DNA of 15,290 bases from M55B167 sp046482825 (GTDB lineage: Bacteria; Verrucomicrobiota; Kiritimatiellia; RFP12; UBA1067), in contig JAWOEI010000135.1 in the NCBI GenBank assembly GCA_046482825.1, positions 1 to 15,290 on the forward strand. The letters are read 5' to 3'. The position numbers and the translations under genes are program-made. Under the pieces are notes generated by a model that was not told the DNA's origin, searched no databases, and worked only from the letters and a program-made list of their open reading frames with translations. Shown here piece by piece: positions 1 through 7,406 of this stretch (its first letter is position 1; the number at the start of each line of letters is the position of its first letter).

Positions 1-2
1 TG

Positions 3-176
3 GAAGACGCAACGCGAAGCCGGAATCCGAATATAGTCGCAGCGCTGGCAATGTTAAGAAACTGTTATCTGCATTTCTACGAACAGCAGGATGAATATAA
101 CTCTTTACCCGCTTTGACGGAGGCTGTGGCCGCGAATTCCAACATGGCTTTACGCATGATAATGGGGAGGTTCTGA
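3..176 (+). pseudogene. C-terminal end of a probable DDE transposase (ISAs1/H-repeat-like), cut by the window edge
   Basis: The frame is open from base 3 to the TGA at 174-176 and encodes 57 residues with no start in the window. It begins EDATRSRNPNIVAALAMLRN, continues through LHFYEQQDEYNSLPALTEAV and ends NMALRMIMGRF. The pattern of an acidic residue, then an Arg-rich turn, then a hydrophobic 'AALAMLRN' helix, and a last segment like 'aLrlimG' resembles the C-termini of ISAs1/H-repeat transposases, where the last catalytic Glu lies in the helix just upstream. It is the only plus-strand coding segment in the window and runs convergently toward the oxidoreductase gene. I could not identify a terminal inverted repeat in the roughly 100 bp downstream. 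Whether the element is intact depends on sequence outside the window. The family assignment rests on pattern memory only. Confidence 0.55.
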
Positions 177-278
177 TGCCAAAAGAAAAAACCGTGATCC
201 GAGGTGTGGGATACGGAATACATCAGTCGATATAATTTCAACAAATCGGCCGGACATGACATCCCGCATTACAACATG

Positions 279-1322
279 CTACATTCCACGGAAATCCACA
301 GCAGCTCTCATTTTGGCAGAGCGATATATCGCATCTATCAACGCGACTGATTTACCGGCCTCAACGCCGTTGACCTCGCAGGGCCTGTTTTCGCGCAGAG
401 CCCTGACAAAATCGCTGATACAGGCACTGTGTCCGGCGTGAGTCATCGCACCAGGATCCGCCGCACCTGCGCGATCAGCTCCGGCAGAAAACATCCGCCG
501 TATTGCTTCATCCTGAGCTTCCGCATCACGAAAATCAAAGCACAGAAGATTGTCATCCTCAATTACCACTGTGCCGGCTGTTCCCGTAATTTCCAGACGT
601 TTAGGACGACCCGGCCAGGACGATGTGCTCCCAACGACAGTTCCCAATGCTCCTCCCTCAAAAAGGATTGATGCTGATGCGCAATCCTCAACTTCAATAC
701 CGGGATGTCCGAGGGATGAAAGAACAGCGGATACGGATGCAACCGGAGGCATCATACTGCAGAGCAGATCTATCATGTGAATCGACTGATTCATCAGCGC
801 ACCGCCGCCATCGAGTTCTTTCGTTCCATGCCACTCCGACTCGGAATAATATTCCGCTGACCGCCACCACGGAATATACACCGCCGCATGTGTTATACGG
901 CCGAAACGCTTTTTACGCAATGCTTCGCGCACCGGTTCCAATACGGGGAAATGCCTCATCTGAAATATGCACCCAAGTTGTGTGCCGGCATTACGGTGGG
1001 CTTCGATCATATTCTGAATACGAGCAGGCGTTATCTCCAGCGGTTTTTCACAGAGAACATGTTTACCGGCCCGCGCCGCGGCAAGCGTTGGTTCCATATG
1101 AAGGCCGGATGGAGTTGCCACCAGCAGAACATCAACAGAGTCATTTCTAAGCATACGCTCAAGATTGACATACGCGCAGCATCCGAATTCTTCGGCAAAA
1201 GCCCCGGCACGTTCCTGTGAACGACTGCAGACCCCTACAAGTTTGGCTCCGGACACATCCGAAACCGCTTTTGCATGAAAACGTGCGATCAGGCCTGTTC
1301 CAAGTATTGCAAATCCGTACAT
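279..1322 (-). CDS. Gfo/Idh/MocA family NAD(P)-dependent oxidoreductase
   Basis: A 347-residue protein of usual length for the family. The N-terminal Rossmann fold starts with GTGLIARFH (residues 8-16), a dinucleotide-binding loop. The family signature EKPL follows at 92-95, where Lys normally lies in the active site. GGGALMNQSIHMIDLL (172-187) is the conserved helix that carries the catalytic His in many members. Such enzymes oxidise or reduce sugars, inositols or related polyols in the cytoplasm; the substrate cannot be read from sequence. The ATG lies 2 bp after the gltX stop, so the gene is very likely co-transcribed with gltX. No Shine-Dalgarno is visible before it (the upstream bases are the C-rich gltX tail), which suggests translational coupling. 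No terminator is evident after the TAG at 279-281, and a transposase fragment follows on the opposite strand. Confidence 0.9.
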   Translation of the reverse strand: MYGFAILGTGLIARFHAKAVSDVSGAKLVGVCSRSQERAGAFAEEFGCCAYVNLERMLRNDSVDVLLVATPSGLHMEPTLAAARAGKHVLCEKPLEITPARIQNMIEAHRNAGTQLGCIFQMRHFPVLEPVREALRKKRFGRITHAAVYIPWWRSAEYYSESEWHGTKELDGGGALMNQSIHMIDLLCSMMPPVASVSAVLSSLGHPGIEVEDCASASILFEGGALGTVVGSTSSWPGRPKRLEITGTAGTVVIEDDNLLCFDFRDAEAQDEAIRRMFSAGADRAGAADPGAMTHAGHSACISDFVRALRENRPCEVNGVEAGKSVALIDAIYRSAKMRAAVDFRGM

Positions 1323-1324
1323 AA

Positions 1325-2725
1325 TTAGATTTCAGGGGTTGGAGGTTGAGGGTTGGGGAATTTTAAGTTATCAGAAAAAATGTCAAACATCACAGGGTCC
1401 GCTTCAAATAACTGCTCCCCGTTACGCAGACGTTGTGCGACTGAACGCAAGCGGGCACTGACTTTATCGCGGCCGATAAGCACCAGCATTTCAAAGAGTC
1501 CCGGCCCTTCAGCAAGTCCGGAAACCGCAACGCGTACTGGATGCACCAGAGCACCCATTCCTGCATCACGTTGCTCCGCCAGTTCGGCCAGAGCATCATG
1601 TGCTGAATCTTCATTAAAAACATCCAGCCCTTCATAAAGTCCAGCAATTTTCTCCAGCAGTTCAGGAACACCATCCTTGAGCAGTCTTTTTTTCACTGCC
1701 TTAGGATTGAAAGGGTAGTTGTCTGTAAAAAAATATGCACAGTTGCCGGGAATATCCGAATAGAATCTAGTCCGCACCTGCATCTGCTCCATAATGCCAT
1801 CTATATCAAGGCCTTTAATTGAAAATCCGGCGGCTGTAACCCTTTCAATAAATTTCTCTGAATATTCCTCACGCGATTTACCGCGTATATACTCTCCGTT
1901 CATCCATACCAGCTTTTTGGTATCAAATCTGGCTGCACTGGATCTGCAGCGATCCAGTGTAAACAGCTCTATCATTTCTTTACGGGTCAGCACCTCACGG
2001 TCATCTCCGGGAGCCCACCCCAACAACACCAGAAAATTGAAAAGCGTTTCAGGTAGATACCCCTGCTCCCTGAATTCACCCACAAATGCAGCTCCGTCCC
2101 GTTTTGAATAAGGTTTTCCCCTGTTATTAACAATCATCGGCAGATGGGCAAAGCCGGGCACCGGTGCACCTATCGCTTTAAAAAGCTCGATATGCTTGAA
2201 GGTGTTTTCCACATGATCATCTCCGCGAATGACATGTGTGATCCCCATATCAATATCATCAACAACATTGGCAAGGTGAAAAACCGGAGTTCCGTTTGAG
2301 CGTACGATAACAAAATCACGGGTGTCTTTAGCTTTTTTTCTGAGTACCCCTTTCACCTGATCATCAAAACTGAGGCGTCCTTCAGCAGGCATGCGGAAAA
2401 CCACACACTCACCGCCCCCGCCTTTATTCTCCCTGTAAGCCAGACCTTTTGCAAGCAGGTCTTCCGCCACAGCAAGATGGCGTTCCATATTCCCGCTCTG
2501 GTAAACCGGCTTCTCATCATAGTCCAGGCCCAGCCATTGCATACACTCAAGAAGATTATTGATAGCCTCCGGTGTAGAACGTTCGCGATCCGTATCCTCA
2601 ATCCGTAAAAGAAACTTCCCTTTATTATGCCGGGCAAACAGCCAGTTGAATATTGCCGCCCGTATATTACCTATATGAACGTTCCCCGTAGGGCTCGGAG
2701 CAAATCTTACTCTTACACTCATCAT
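1325..2725 (-). CDS. gltX: Glutamyl-tRNA synthetase (GluRS), class I
   Basis: Attaches glutamate to tRNA in the cytoplasm. The 466 residues match bacterial GluRS length. The HIGH-type motif is in APSPTGNVHIGN (residues 9-20), RIEDTD is at 41-46, RGDDHVEN at 168-175 and the KMSKS-type loop reads KPYSKRDG (204-211), not the common KLSKRHG. The anticodon-binding helical domain follows. The last ten or so residues, FPNPQPPTPEI, are Pro-rich and encoded by a heptamer tandem repeat, so the extreme C-terminus looks like a recent extension. There are two adjacent ATGs (2725 and 2722); AAAGGA upstream is 4-5 bases from the first and 7-8 from the second, so the start may be the second. The gene lies 36 bp after the HPr-kinase-like gene and 2 bp before the oxidoreductase gene, probably one transcription unit. 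Whether the enzyme is discriminating (tRNA-Glu only) cannot be read here. Confidence 0.96.
   Translation of the reverse strand: MMSVRVRFAPSPTGNVHIGNIRAAIFNWLFARHNKGKFLLRIEDTDRERSTPEAINNLLECMQWLGLDYDEKPVYQSGNMERHLAVAEDLLAKGLAYRENKGGGGECVVFRMPAEGRLSFDDQVKGVLRKKAKDTRDFVIVRSNGTPVFHLANVVDDIDMGITHVIRGDDHVENTFKHIELFKAIGAPVPGFAHLPMIVNNRGKPYSKRDGAAFVGEFREQGYLPETLFNFLVLLGWAPGDDREVLTRKEMIELFTLDRCRSSAARFDTKKLVWMNGEYIRGKSREEYSEKFIERVTAAGFSIKGLDIDGIMEQMQVRTRFYSDIPGNCAYFFTDNYPFNPKAVKKRLLKDGVPELLEKIAGLYEGLDVFNEDSAHDALAELAEQRDAGMGALVHPVRVAVSGLAEGPGLFEMLVLIGRDKVSARLRSVAQRLRNGEQLFEADPVMFDIFSDNLKFPNPQPPTPEI
1335..1358. repeat. Short heptamer tandem repeat (TTGGAGG/TTGAGGG/TTGGGGA) at the gltX 3' end
   Basis: On the plus strand four G-runs are separated by TT-containing linkers, and the array can be read as degenerate 7-base units TTGGAGG, TTGAGGG, TTGGGGA. 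On the coding strand it is a C-rich tract translated as FPNPQPPTPE, the last residues of GluRS. The four closely spaced runs of 2-4 G also make a two- or three-tier G-quadruplex conceivable on the template strand. It sits immediately before the gltX stop codon and the start of the oxidoreductase gene. Confidence 0.6.
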
Positions 2726-2761
2726 GTTTTCCTTTGTCTCATCCGCTTAATTCGTAATCCC

Positions 2762-3643
2762 CTATTTTAAATCCGCACGCATTCGCGCCGATCCGCTATT
2801 CAGATCTTCACGAATAAAATCCACAACACTACTGTCAGGCACAAAACTCAGCACCGATGCTGAAACATCCGAAACAACTTTCTCCAGCACCTTTATAAAC
2901 GGGTCAAAAAAATCACTGTTCATCCAGGGCACCATAACCACATCAAGCAGCCGCTTCATAGTTCCACCCGGAGTCAGCGACTGCAACCTGTTTACAGGAC
3001 CATGCTCCAGAAAGTAAAGTTTCTTCAGCGGAGCGGAGCCATTGATAACGCACATTCCTGAACTGGGCCAGGGAGACCCGTAAACACGCAGACCGGATTC
3101 ATCAATCCTTATTACCGCACGTTCATCAGTCAGGACATCGATTCCCGCCTCCTTCAACAGGCCGGAAACTGTGCTTTTGCCCTGTCCGGAACGCCCCGTA
3201 CAAATAATACCTGCCCCGTCAACAACAGATGCGGAACAGTGTAATACAACCCCTCTCAGTTCAATCAGACGCAATACCAGAGCAAGTACAGCAATGATAC
3301 CGAACGAACCGAGTCTTTTATTATTGTATGTTTCAAAAAACGAATCCTGATTCCAGGCGAATGAAAGCTCTTCAAACGGAGTTTCACCTGTCATGCGCCA
3401 CAACAGTTCACCATCGGCATTGGCGCCGGTCAGAACAGCCTGCCCATCAAGAAGCTGAAAAGACCAGGGCTTGTTGCTTTCCGATCCGCACAGATCATCA
3501 CTGGCTCCTATAACATCCACGTGACATTCGGCATCAATACGGCCATCGGGTTCAGGACACAAAAAAGGCAGAAAGTTCCTGTTGAACTTATCCGCCTCTA
3601 TTCCGCTGAACTCAAACTTAATACCGGCTATATAACATATCAT
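2762..3643 (-). CDS. HPr-kinase/phosphorylase-like (HprK-related) protein
   Basis: About 293 residues from the ATG at 3643. A TTG twelve bases upstream (3655) would add four residues, and neither start has a clear Shine-Dalgarno. The N-terminal half is poorly conserved. The C-terminal half has the HprK P-loop kinase layout: a hydrophobic helix and strand LRGVVLHCSASVVDGAGI, then the Walker A GRSGQGKST (154-162 counted from the TTG start), the acidic pair in LTDERAVIR (about 175-183), and VYGSPWPSSG (191-200), the strand-turn typical of HprK-related proteins. True HPr kinase would need HPr and has a longer, different N-terminal domain, so this is more likely one of the HprK-like kinases found beside small peptides or PqqD-like proteins in RiPP-type cassettes. 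It follows a 47-aa peptide gene in the same orientation, which makes that peptide the first candidate substrate. No radical-SAM or PqqD gene is in the window. Kinase activity and substrate are inference. Confidence 0.8.
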   Translation of the reverse strand: MICYIAGIKFEFSGIEADKFNRNFLPFLCPEPDGRIDAECHVDVIGASDDLCGSESNKPWSFQLLDGQAVLTGANADGELLWRMTGETPFEELSFAWNQDSFFETYNNKRLGSFGIIAVLALVLRLIELRGVVLHCSASVVDGAGIICTGRSGQGKSTVSGLLKEAGIDVLTDERAVIRIDESGLRVYGSPWPSSGMCVINGSAPLKKLYFLEHGPVNRLQSLTPGGTMKRLLDVVMVPWMNSDFFDPFIKVLEKVVSDVSASVLSFVPDSSVVDFIREDLNSGSARMRADLK

Positions 3644-3686
3644 CGCAGAGTTCAACTTGATAAGTTGTTAAAAACGAACAAATAAA

Positions 3687-3830
3687 TCAAGGTATATTAC
3701 CGCTTTCGGTGCCGAGAACCCCGACCTCTTCAGCCTTGAATGTACCGCCCATACCCAGCTTGACGTCACTGGCCTCAGCCACTTCGAATCGTTTTTTTGA
3801 TGATTCTACAAATACGTCTTTCTTAGCCAT
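3687..3830 (-). CDS. Unrecognised 47-aa peptide, candidate substrate/precursor of the adjacent HprK-like protein
   Basis: The ATG at 3828-3830 opens a 47-residue frame ending in TGA at 3687-3689. It starts MAKKDVFVESSKKRFE, contains a central LGMGGTF turn and ends GTESGNIP. It has no Cys, no Trp and no membrane segment. Charges are mixed, with Lys mainly in the first third and Glu/Asp spread throughout. Ser residues lie at 10, 11, 22 and 44 and Thr at 30 and 42. Evidence that it is real: GAGAGG lies 8 bases before the ATG, a near-consensus promoter lies about 30 bases upstream, codon use is ordinary, and it is followed by the kinase-like gene with no terminator between. A short basic leader and a Gly-rich C-terminal half next to a modifying-enzyme gene fits a RiPP precursor or small phospho-acceptor. 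I do not recognise the family, and a small regulatory protein is possible. Confidence 0.75.
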   Translation of the reverse strand: MAKKDVFVESSKKRFEVAEASDVKLGMGGTFKAEEVGVLGTESGNIP

Positions 3831-3860
3831 AGTTACAACCTCTCTAAAAATTTCGTTTCA

Positions 3861-3889
3861 ATTATATGACAGAACTGATAATTTTTCAA
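3861..3889 (-). promoter_or_regulatory. Near-consensus sigma-70 promoter for the 47-aa peptide / kinase / gltX unit
   Basis: Reading the minus strand, TTGAAA (3889-3884) is followed after exactly 17 bases by a perfect TATAAT (3866-3861). The predicted transcript would begin near 3854 and leave a leader of about 24 bases holding the GAGAGG ribosome site. It lies in the 127-bp gap after aroE, so the peptide gene starts its own transcription unit. No hairpin-plus-T-run terminator for aroE is visible in the same gap. Confidence 0.75.
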
Positions 3890-3957
3890 CCGGATTTTAT
3901 GAAAAATATATCGGATTTCTTCGGGATTCGGAATGCAGGGCAAGGCATAAAAGTTAT

Positions 3958-4836
3958 CTACGACTTAGTCAGCCGTTGCAGCACTACTTCACGCATCTCC
4001 TCTTTCGGAGCCTGAGATCCGGTCCAGCTTTCAAACTGAATAACCGCCTGATTCACAAACATCTCCAATCCACTGACAGTAACAAGGCCCTTTTCTTCTG
4101 CATCACCGAGGAGTCTGGTTGTCAGCGGGTTATAAACAATATCCATAACCCCCAGTCCGGAATGAAGCAATTCAGAGGGAACAAGGCTTTTGTCAACATC
4201 CGGATACATCCCTACAGGGCTTGCATTGATGAGAATGTTGCTGTTTTCCACGGTTTTGGCAAGTGATGCGTCATCCAGGAGAACACCTTCTGCTGGCAGA
4301 TCGGTTTTGGACGCAATATCACGGGTAAGCTGCTTGAGTTCCTCCGCGACAATTCCCATCAGTGTCAGTTTTTCAGGGCGAGCATTAAAGGCCAGATCAA
4401 AAGCGATTGCCCGTGAAGCCCCGCCGGTACCTAGAATGGCAACACGGGCGCCTTCGGGCTGCAGACCGCTGTCAAGCAGGGCTTTGCGGGCGCCGGGACC
4501 GTCACTTCCCATTCCGCGCAGGCACCCGTGGTCATTGATAACGGTGTTTACGGAACCTATACTTCTGTCGGTCTCAGAAATTTTGTCCAGGCAGGAGACA
4601 ACCTCAACCTTATGAGGAATCGTCACACTCAAGCCCCTGAAATTATCCATTACACGCATAGCGTCCAGAACTTCAGAAACATTTCCCGATTCAACCCTGA
4701 AAGCCATATATACATAATCCAGCCCGAGTTCACTGAAAGCACGGTTATGCAGTGCCGGACTCATGGAGTGTTCCACGGGGTTTCCTATAATCCCGCACAT
4801 CCGGGTTGCAGGAGTTATTGTTGCAATAGATCTCAT
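3958..4836 (-). CDS. aroE: Shikimate dehydrogenase
   Basis: Reduces 3-dehydroshikimate to shikimate with NADPH in the shikimate pathway. About 292 residues from the ATG at 4836. The open frame also allows a GTG at 4842, but AGAGAAG upstream is better spaced for the ATG. Substrate domain: GNPVEHSMSPALHNRAF (18-34) and VTIPHK (71-76) with the catalytic Lys at 76; SVNTV (95-99) follows. The usual GxNTDxxG motif reads GMGSDGPG (108-115): the catalytic Asp (112) is kept, but Asn-Thr is replaced by Gly-Ser. The NADP domain has GTGGASRA (136-143), followed by NASPVGMYP, DIVYNPL and the C-terminal LEMFVNQAVIQFE that closes over substrate. It follows ilvN after 58 bp in the same direction, so it is probably the last gene of the attenuated ilv operon. 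Confidence 0.93.
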   Translation of the reverse strand: MRSIATITPATRMCGIIGNPVEHSMSPALHNRAFSELGLDYVYMAFRVESGNVSEVLDAMRVMDNFRGLSVTIPHKVEVVSCLDKISETDRSIGSVNTVINDHGCLRGMGSDGPGARKALLDSGLQPEGARVAILGTGGASRAIAFDLAFNARPEKLTLMGIVAEELKQLTRDIASKTDLPAEGVLLDDASLAKTVENSNILINASPVGMYPDVDKSLVPSELLHSGLGVMDIVYNPLTTRLLGDAEEKGLVTVSGLEMFVNQAVIQFESWTGSQAPKEEMREVVLQRLTKS

Positions 4837-4894
4837 AAACACTTCTCTATCGTAGATTTCTGCTTCTCGCAGTTAATAATTTATGTGTAAATGC

Positions 4895-5395
4895 TCAGTT
4901 TTCGAAGCCAGCATTAGAGTTTTCGCGTCCCACAGCAATAACGCCGGAACGCGAAATGTCAATAATATGATAAGGCTCAAAAAGACGCAGAAAATCACAG
5001 ATATGCTCCTGGTCTCCTATCATCTGAAGCGTAACCGAATCATCCTGAACCGCAATTACGGAAGCCTCAAACAGATTTGCCAGATCAACTATTTCTATGC
5101 GGTCGGCATGGTTCTTACATGCGACACGCACCAGAATCATTTCACGGTTGAGGTGCCGTTTTTCAGTCATATTGACAACCTCTATCACATTGATCTGTTT
5201 TGAAACCTGATGTATCACCTGTGCGATAATTTTTTCATCACCAGGAACAACCATAGTCATTTTAGAGACATTGCTATCCAGTGTGGGACCCACATTGAGT
5301 GTTTCAATGTTATATCCGCGACCGGACACAAGCCCGACTATACGGGCAAGAACACCCGGTTCATTTTCAACTAAACAGTTAATAATATTATTCAT
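4895..5395 (-). CDS. ilvN: Acetolactate synthase small (regulatory) subunit
   Basis: 166 residues, the usual length for IlvN/IlvH. The N-terminal ACT domain (about 1-78) begins MNNIINCLVENEPGVLARIVGL and continues SGRGYNIETLNVG, the loop that binds the feedback inhibitor (usually valine) at the ACT dimer interface. The C-terminal domain starts at REMILVRV and includes the typical DLANLFEASVIAV. It activates the catalytic IlvB subunit and confers feedback inhibition. Start: GGAAG lies 7-8 bases before the ATG. It is separated from ilvB by 171 bp, unusually wide for this pair; that gap shows only weak stem-loops. Confidence 0.95.
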   Translation of the reverse strand: MNNIINCLVENEPGVLARIVGLVSGRGYNIETLNVGPTLDSNVSKMTMVVPGDEKIIAQVIHQVSKQINVIEVVNMTEKRHLNREMILVRVACKNHADRIEIVDLANLFEASVIAVQDDSVTLQMIGDQEHICDFLRLFEPYHIIDISRSGVIAVGRENSNAGFEN

Positions 5396-5566
5396 AATTC
5401 ACTTCCATTCAAAAGCTTCCTGACGTATGCAGGAATTCAGATTATCAGACCGCGAATGTTCAGAACTGCACTGCAAATATCTCATTAACAGGCTGCTGGC
5501 AACTATAAACTTGTGCTGATCTTACACAAAGCCGCAAACGGCCTACACCCTGAACACCTGATCTTT
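5396..5566 (-). other. 171-bp ilvB-ilvN intercistronic region with weak stem-loops, no gene seen
   Basis: Shortly after the ilvB stop the minus strand holds AGGCCG-TTTG-CGGCTT, a six-pair stem with one wobble, and a little further a TTGTG/CACAA stem. Neither is followed by a T-run, so they do not look like intrinsic terminators. No ORF with a ribosome site is visible. The stems may affect mRNA stability or the ratio of large to small subunit; this is a guess. Confidence 0.35.
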
Positions 5567-7330
5567 TTAAACCAGACTGGTAATCATAGCGGAAACCGCC
5601 TGTCCGGGCGGAATCATGGGAAACACATTGGCCTCCGGATCAACAATGCACTCAATCACACAAGTCTCACCGCTCTCAAAGGCCTCCTTCAGAGCTGAAT
5701 CAACCTCATCTCTGGTAAAAATACGCTTTCCCTTCGCGCCATGAGCTTCACAGAGTTTGATAAAATCAGGCAGATAACCCGCGGCTTCTTCTATCATCTC
5801 CATTCTCTTGCGCCCTTTCTGCTTGAGAGTAACGCCGGAATAACGCTGATCATAAAACATTTCCTGCCACTGGCGAACCATGCCGAGGAAACTGTTATTC
5901 AGAATAACCACCACGACAGGGCGTTTATGCTCAACAGCAACCACCAGCTCCTGGAAGTTCATCTGCACTCCGCCGTCACCGGTAACACAGACAACCAGAT
6001 CATCAGGACAGGCAAATTTCGCGCCTATGGCGGCTGGCAATCCGAAACCCATAGTTCCGAGTCCGCCGGATGAAAGAAAACTGCGCGGACGCGTATAAAA
6101 GTAATGCTGAGCTGCCCACATCTGATGCTGTCCGACATCTGACACTATCGTGGCTTTACCGCCGCTGACTTCATAAATTCTTTCTATCACATACTGCGGC
6201 ATTATCACATCTCCCTTTTCCGGATATGTGAAAGGATGGCGTTCCTTCCAACGCAGTGTGGTCTCCGCCCACTCGCGATTTTCAACCTTTTCAACCTGAA
6301 GGATAAGTGAGGTTACAACAGGTTTTAAATATCCCTCTATACCGAGGTCGCAACGGACACTCTTTCCTATTGCTGAACGGTCAATATCTATATGAACGAT
6401 TTCCGCCTTCTTCGCAAACTCCGATATATTGCCGGTTACACGGTCATCAAACCGTGCACCTGCGGATATCAGCAGATCACACTTATCCACAGCATAATTA
6501 GCTGCAACGGAACCGTGCATCCCGAGCATTCCCAGAGCCAGAGGATCATCTCCGGGGAAAGCCCCCATACCCATGAGGGTTGTCACTACAGGAATACGCG
6601 CTTTACGCGCCAGATCCGTGATCTCCCCGGCAGCATTGCCTGCAATCGTGCCGCCTCCAACATACAGAACGGGAGAAGATGCCTTGTTAATCATACCGGC
6701 CAGTTCAGCAACCGCATCCACATCAAAATCGACATGTGGTTTATAGGCTCGCATGTCAACTTTTTCAGGCACAGGCCTGGTGGTTGACTGTTTCTGAATG
6801 TCTTTCGGAATATCAACCACAACCGGCCCGGGTTTTCCGGAAGAAGCTATGTAAAAAGCCTGCGCAATAATATCAGGCAGTTCGTCAACATTACGCACCA
6901 GAAAATTATGCTTGGTGACAGGCCGCGTTATTCCTACAACATCAGCCTCCTGAAACGCGTCGTTCCCTATCATCGAAAGCGGAACCTGCCCGCTCATGCA
7001 GACCAGGGGAATTCCGTCCATACAGGCAGTAGCCAGACCGGTAACAGTATTGGTTGCACCCGGACCGGATGTCACCATACAGCAACCGACCTTGCCTGTG
7101 GCTCGGGCATAACCGTCAGCCATATGCACAGCCCCCTGTTCATGCCGCGAAAGAACAAACTGAAAAGGGGCGTCATACAGTGAGTTGAAAATATCAAGAA
7201 CTGCACCGCCGGGATAGCCGAAAAGAACTTCGCAACCTTCCTTGGCCAAACCGTCCACTACACACTGCGCTCCGGTCCTCGCTGGATGCTTTATGTCATT
7301 TCTATCTCTGCCTTCTTTCTGCTTTTGCAT
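5567..7330 (-). CDS. ilvB: Acetolactate synthase large (catalytic) subunit, biosynthetic
   Basis: ThDP- and FAD-dependent enzyme joining pyruvate with pyruvate or 2-oxobutyrate, the first common step to Val, Leu and Ile. 587 residues from the ATG at 7330, preceded by GAGG 5 bases upstream. The frame is open further, to 7456, but only through the terminator hairpin, so that extension is not coding. The catalytic Glu is E64 in RHEQGA; SGPGATN is at 88-94, GNDAFQEAD at 122-130, the FAD domain is in the middle, GTMGFGLPAAIGA is at 425-437, the ThDP/Mg site is GDGGVQMN (451-458) and LNNSFLGMVRQWQEMFY is at 477-493. After YSGV (497-500) about 15 extra residues (KQKGRKRMEMIEEAAGYL) precede PDFIKL, where most homologues go almost directly to PDF. 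Lead gene of ilvBN-aroE, controlled by the attenuator upstream. Confidence 0.96.
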   Translation of the reverse strand: MQKQKEGRDRNDIKHPARTGAQCVVDGLAKEGCEVLFGYPGGAVLDIFNSLYDAPFQFVLSRHEQGAVHMADGYARATGKVGCCMVTSGPGATNTVTGLATACMDGIPLVCMSGQVPLSMIGNDAFQEADVVGITRPVTKHNFLVRNVDELPDIIAQAFYIASSGKPGPVVVDIPKDIQKQSTTRPVPEKVDMRAYKPHVDFDVDAVAELAGMINKASSPVLYVGGGTIAGNAAGEITDLARKARIPVVTTLMGMGAFPGDDPLALGMLGMHGSVAANYAVDKCDLLISAGARFDDRVTGNISEFAKKAEIVHIDIDRSAIGKSVRCDLGIEGYLKPVVTSLILQVEKVENREWAETTLRWKERHPFTYPEKGDVIMPQYVIERIYEVSGGKATIVSDVGQHQMWAAQHYFYTRPRSFLSSGGLGTMGFGLPAAIGAKFACPDDLVVCVTGDGGVQMNFQELVVAVEHKRPVVVVILNNSFLGMVRQWQEMFYDQRYSGVTLKQKGRKRMEMIEEAAGYLPDFIKLCEAHGAKGKRIFTRDEVDSALKEAFESGETCVIECIVDPEANVFPMIPPGQAVSAMITSLV

Positions 7331-7349
7331 AACTACCTCGTTTTTTCTT

Positions 7350-7382
7350 AAAAAAAAGCCCGCCATTATTAAACGGCGGGCT
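7350..7382 (-). terminator. Intrinsic terminator serving as the ilvB attenuator
   Basis: On the minus strand a perfect 8-bp GC-rich stem, AGCCCGCC (7382-7375) and GGCGGGCT (7364-7357), with a 10-base A/T-rich loop, is followed by seven T (7356-7350). It lies 24 bases after the leader-peptide stop and 20 bases before the ilvB start codon. With no gene ending here, termination would act only on transcripts heading into ilvB, which is the layout of an attenuator. Confidence 0.9.
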
Positions 7383-7406
7383 CTATTAAATAAAATTCTA
7401 TTACTG

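Noticed and set aside
623..1150. 175-aa plus-strand ORF and similar long plus-strand ORFs inside gltX, aroE, ilvB and nqrF
   Set aside because: All lie opposite well-recognised genes, have no domain pattern and no convincing ribosome sites; they are antisense shadows.
3709..4266. 185-aa plus-strand ORF across the peptide gene, its promoter and the aroE end
   Set aside because: It runs antisense to two coding regions with no recognisable motif; the minus-strand peptide gene has the ribosome site and promoter.
5530..5550. GCCG-TTTG-CGGC stem after ilvB as a terminator
   Set aside because: The stem is short and has no T-run; ilvN follows in the same operon and would be cut off.
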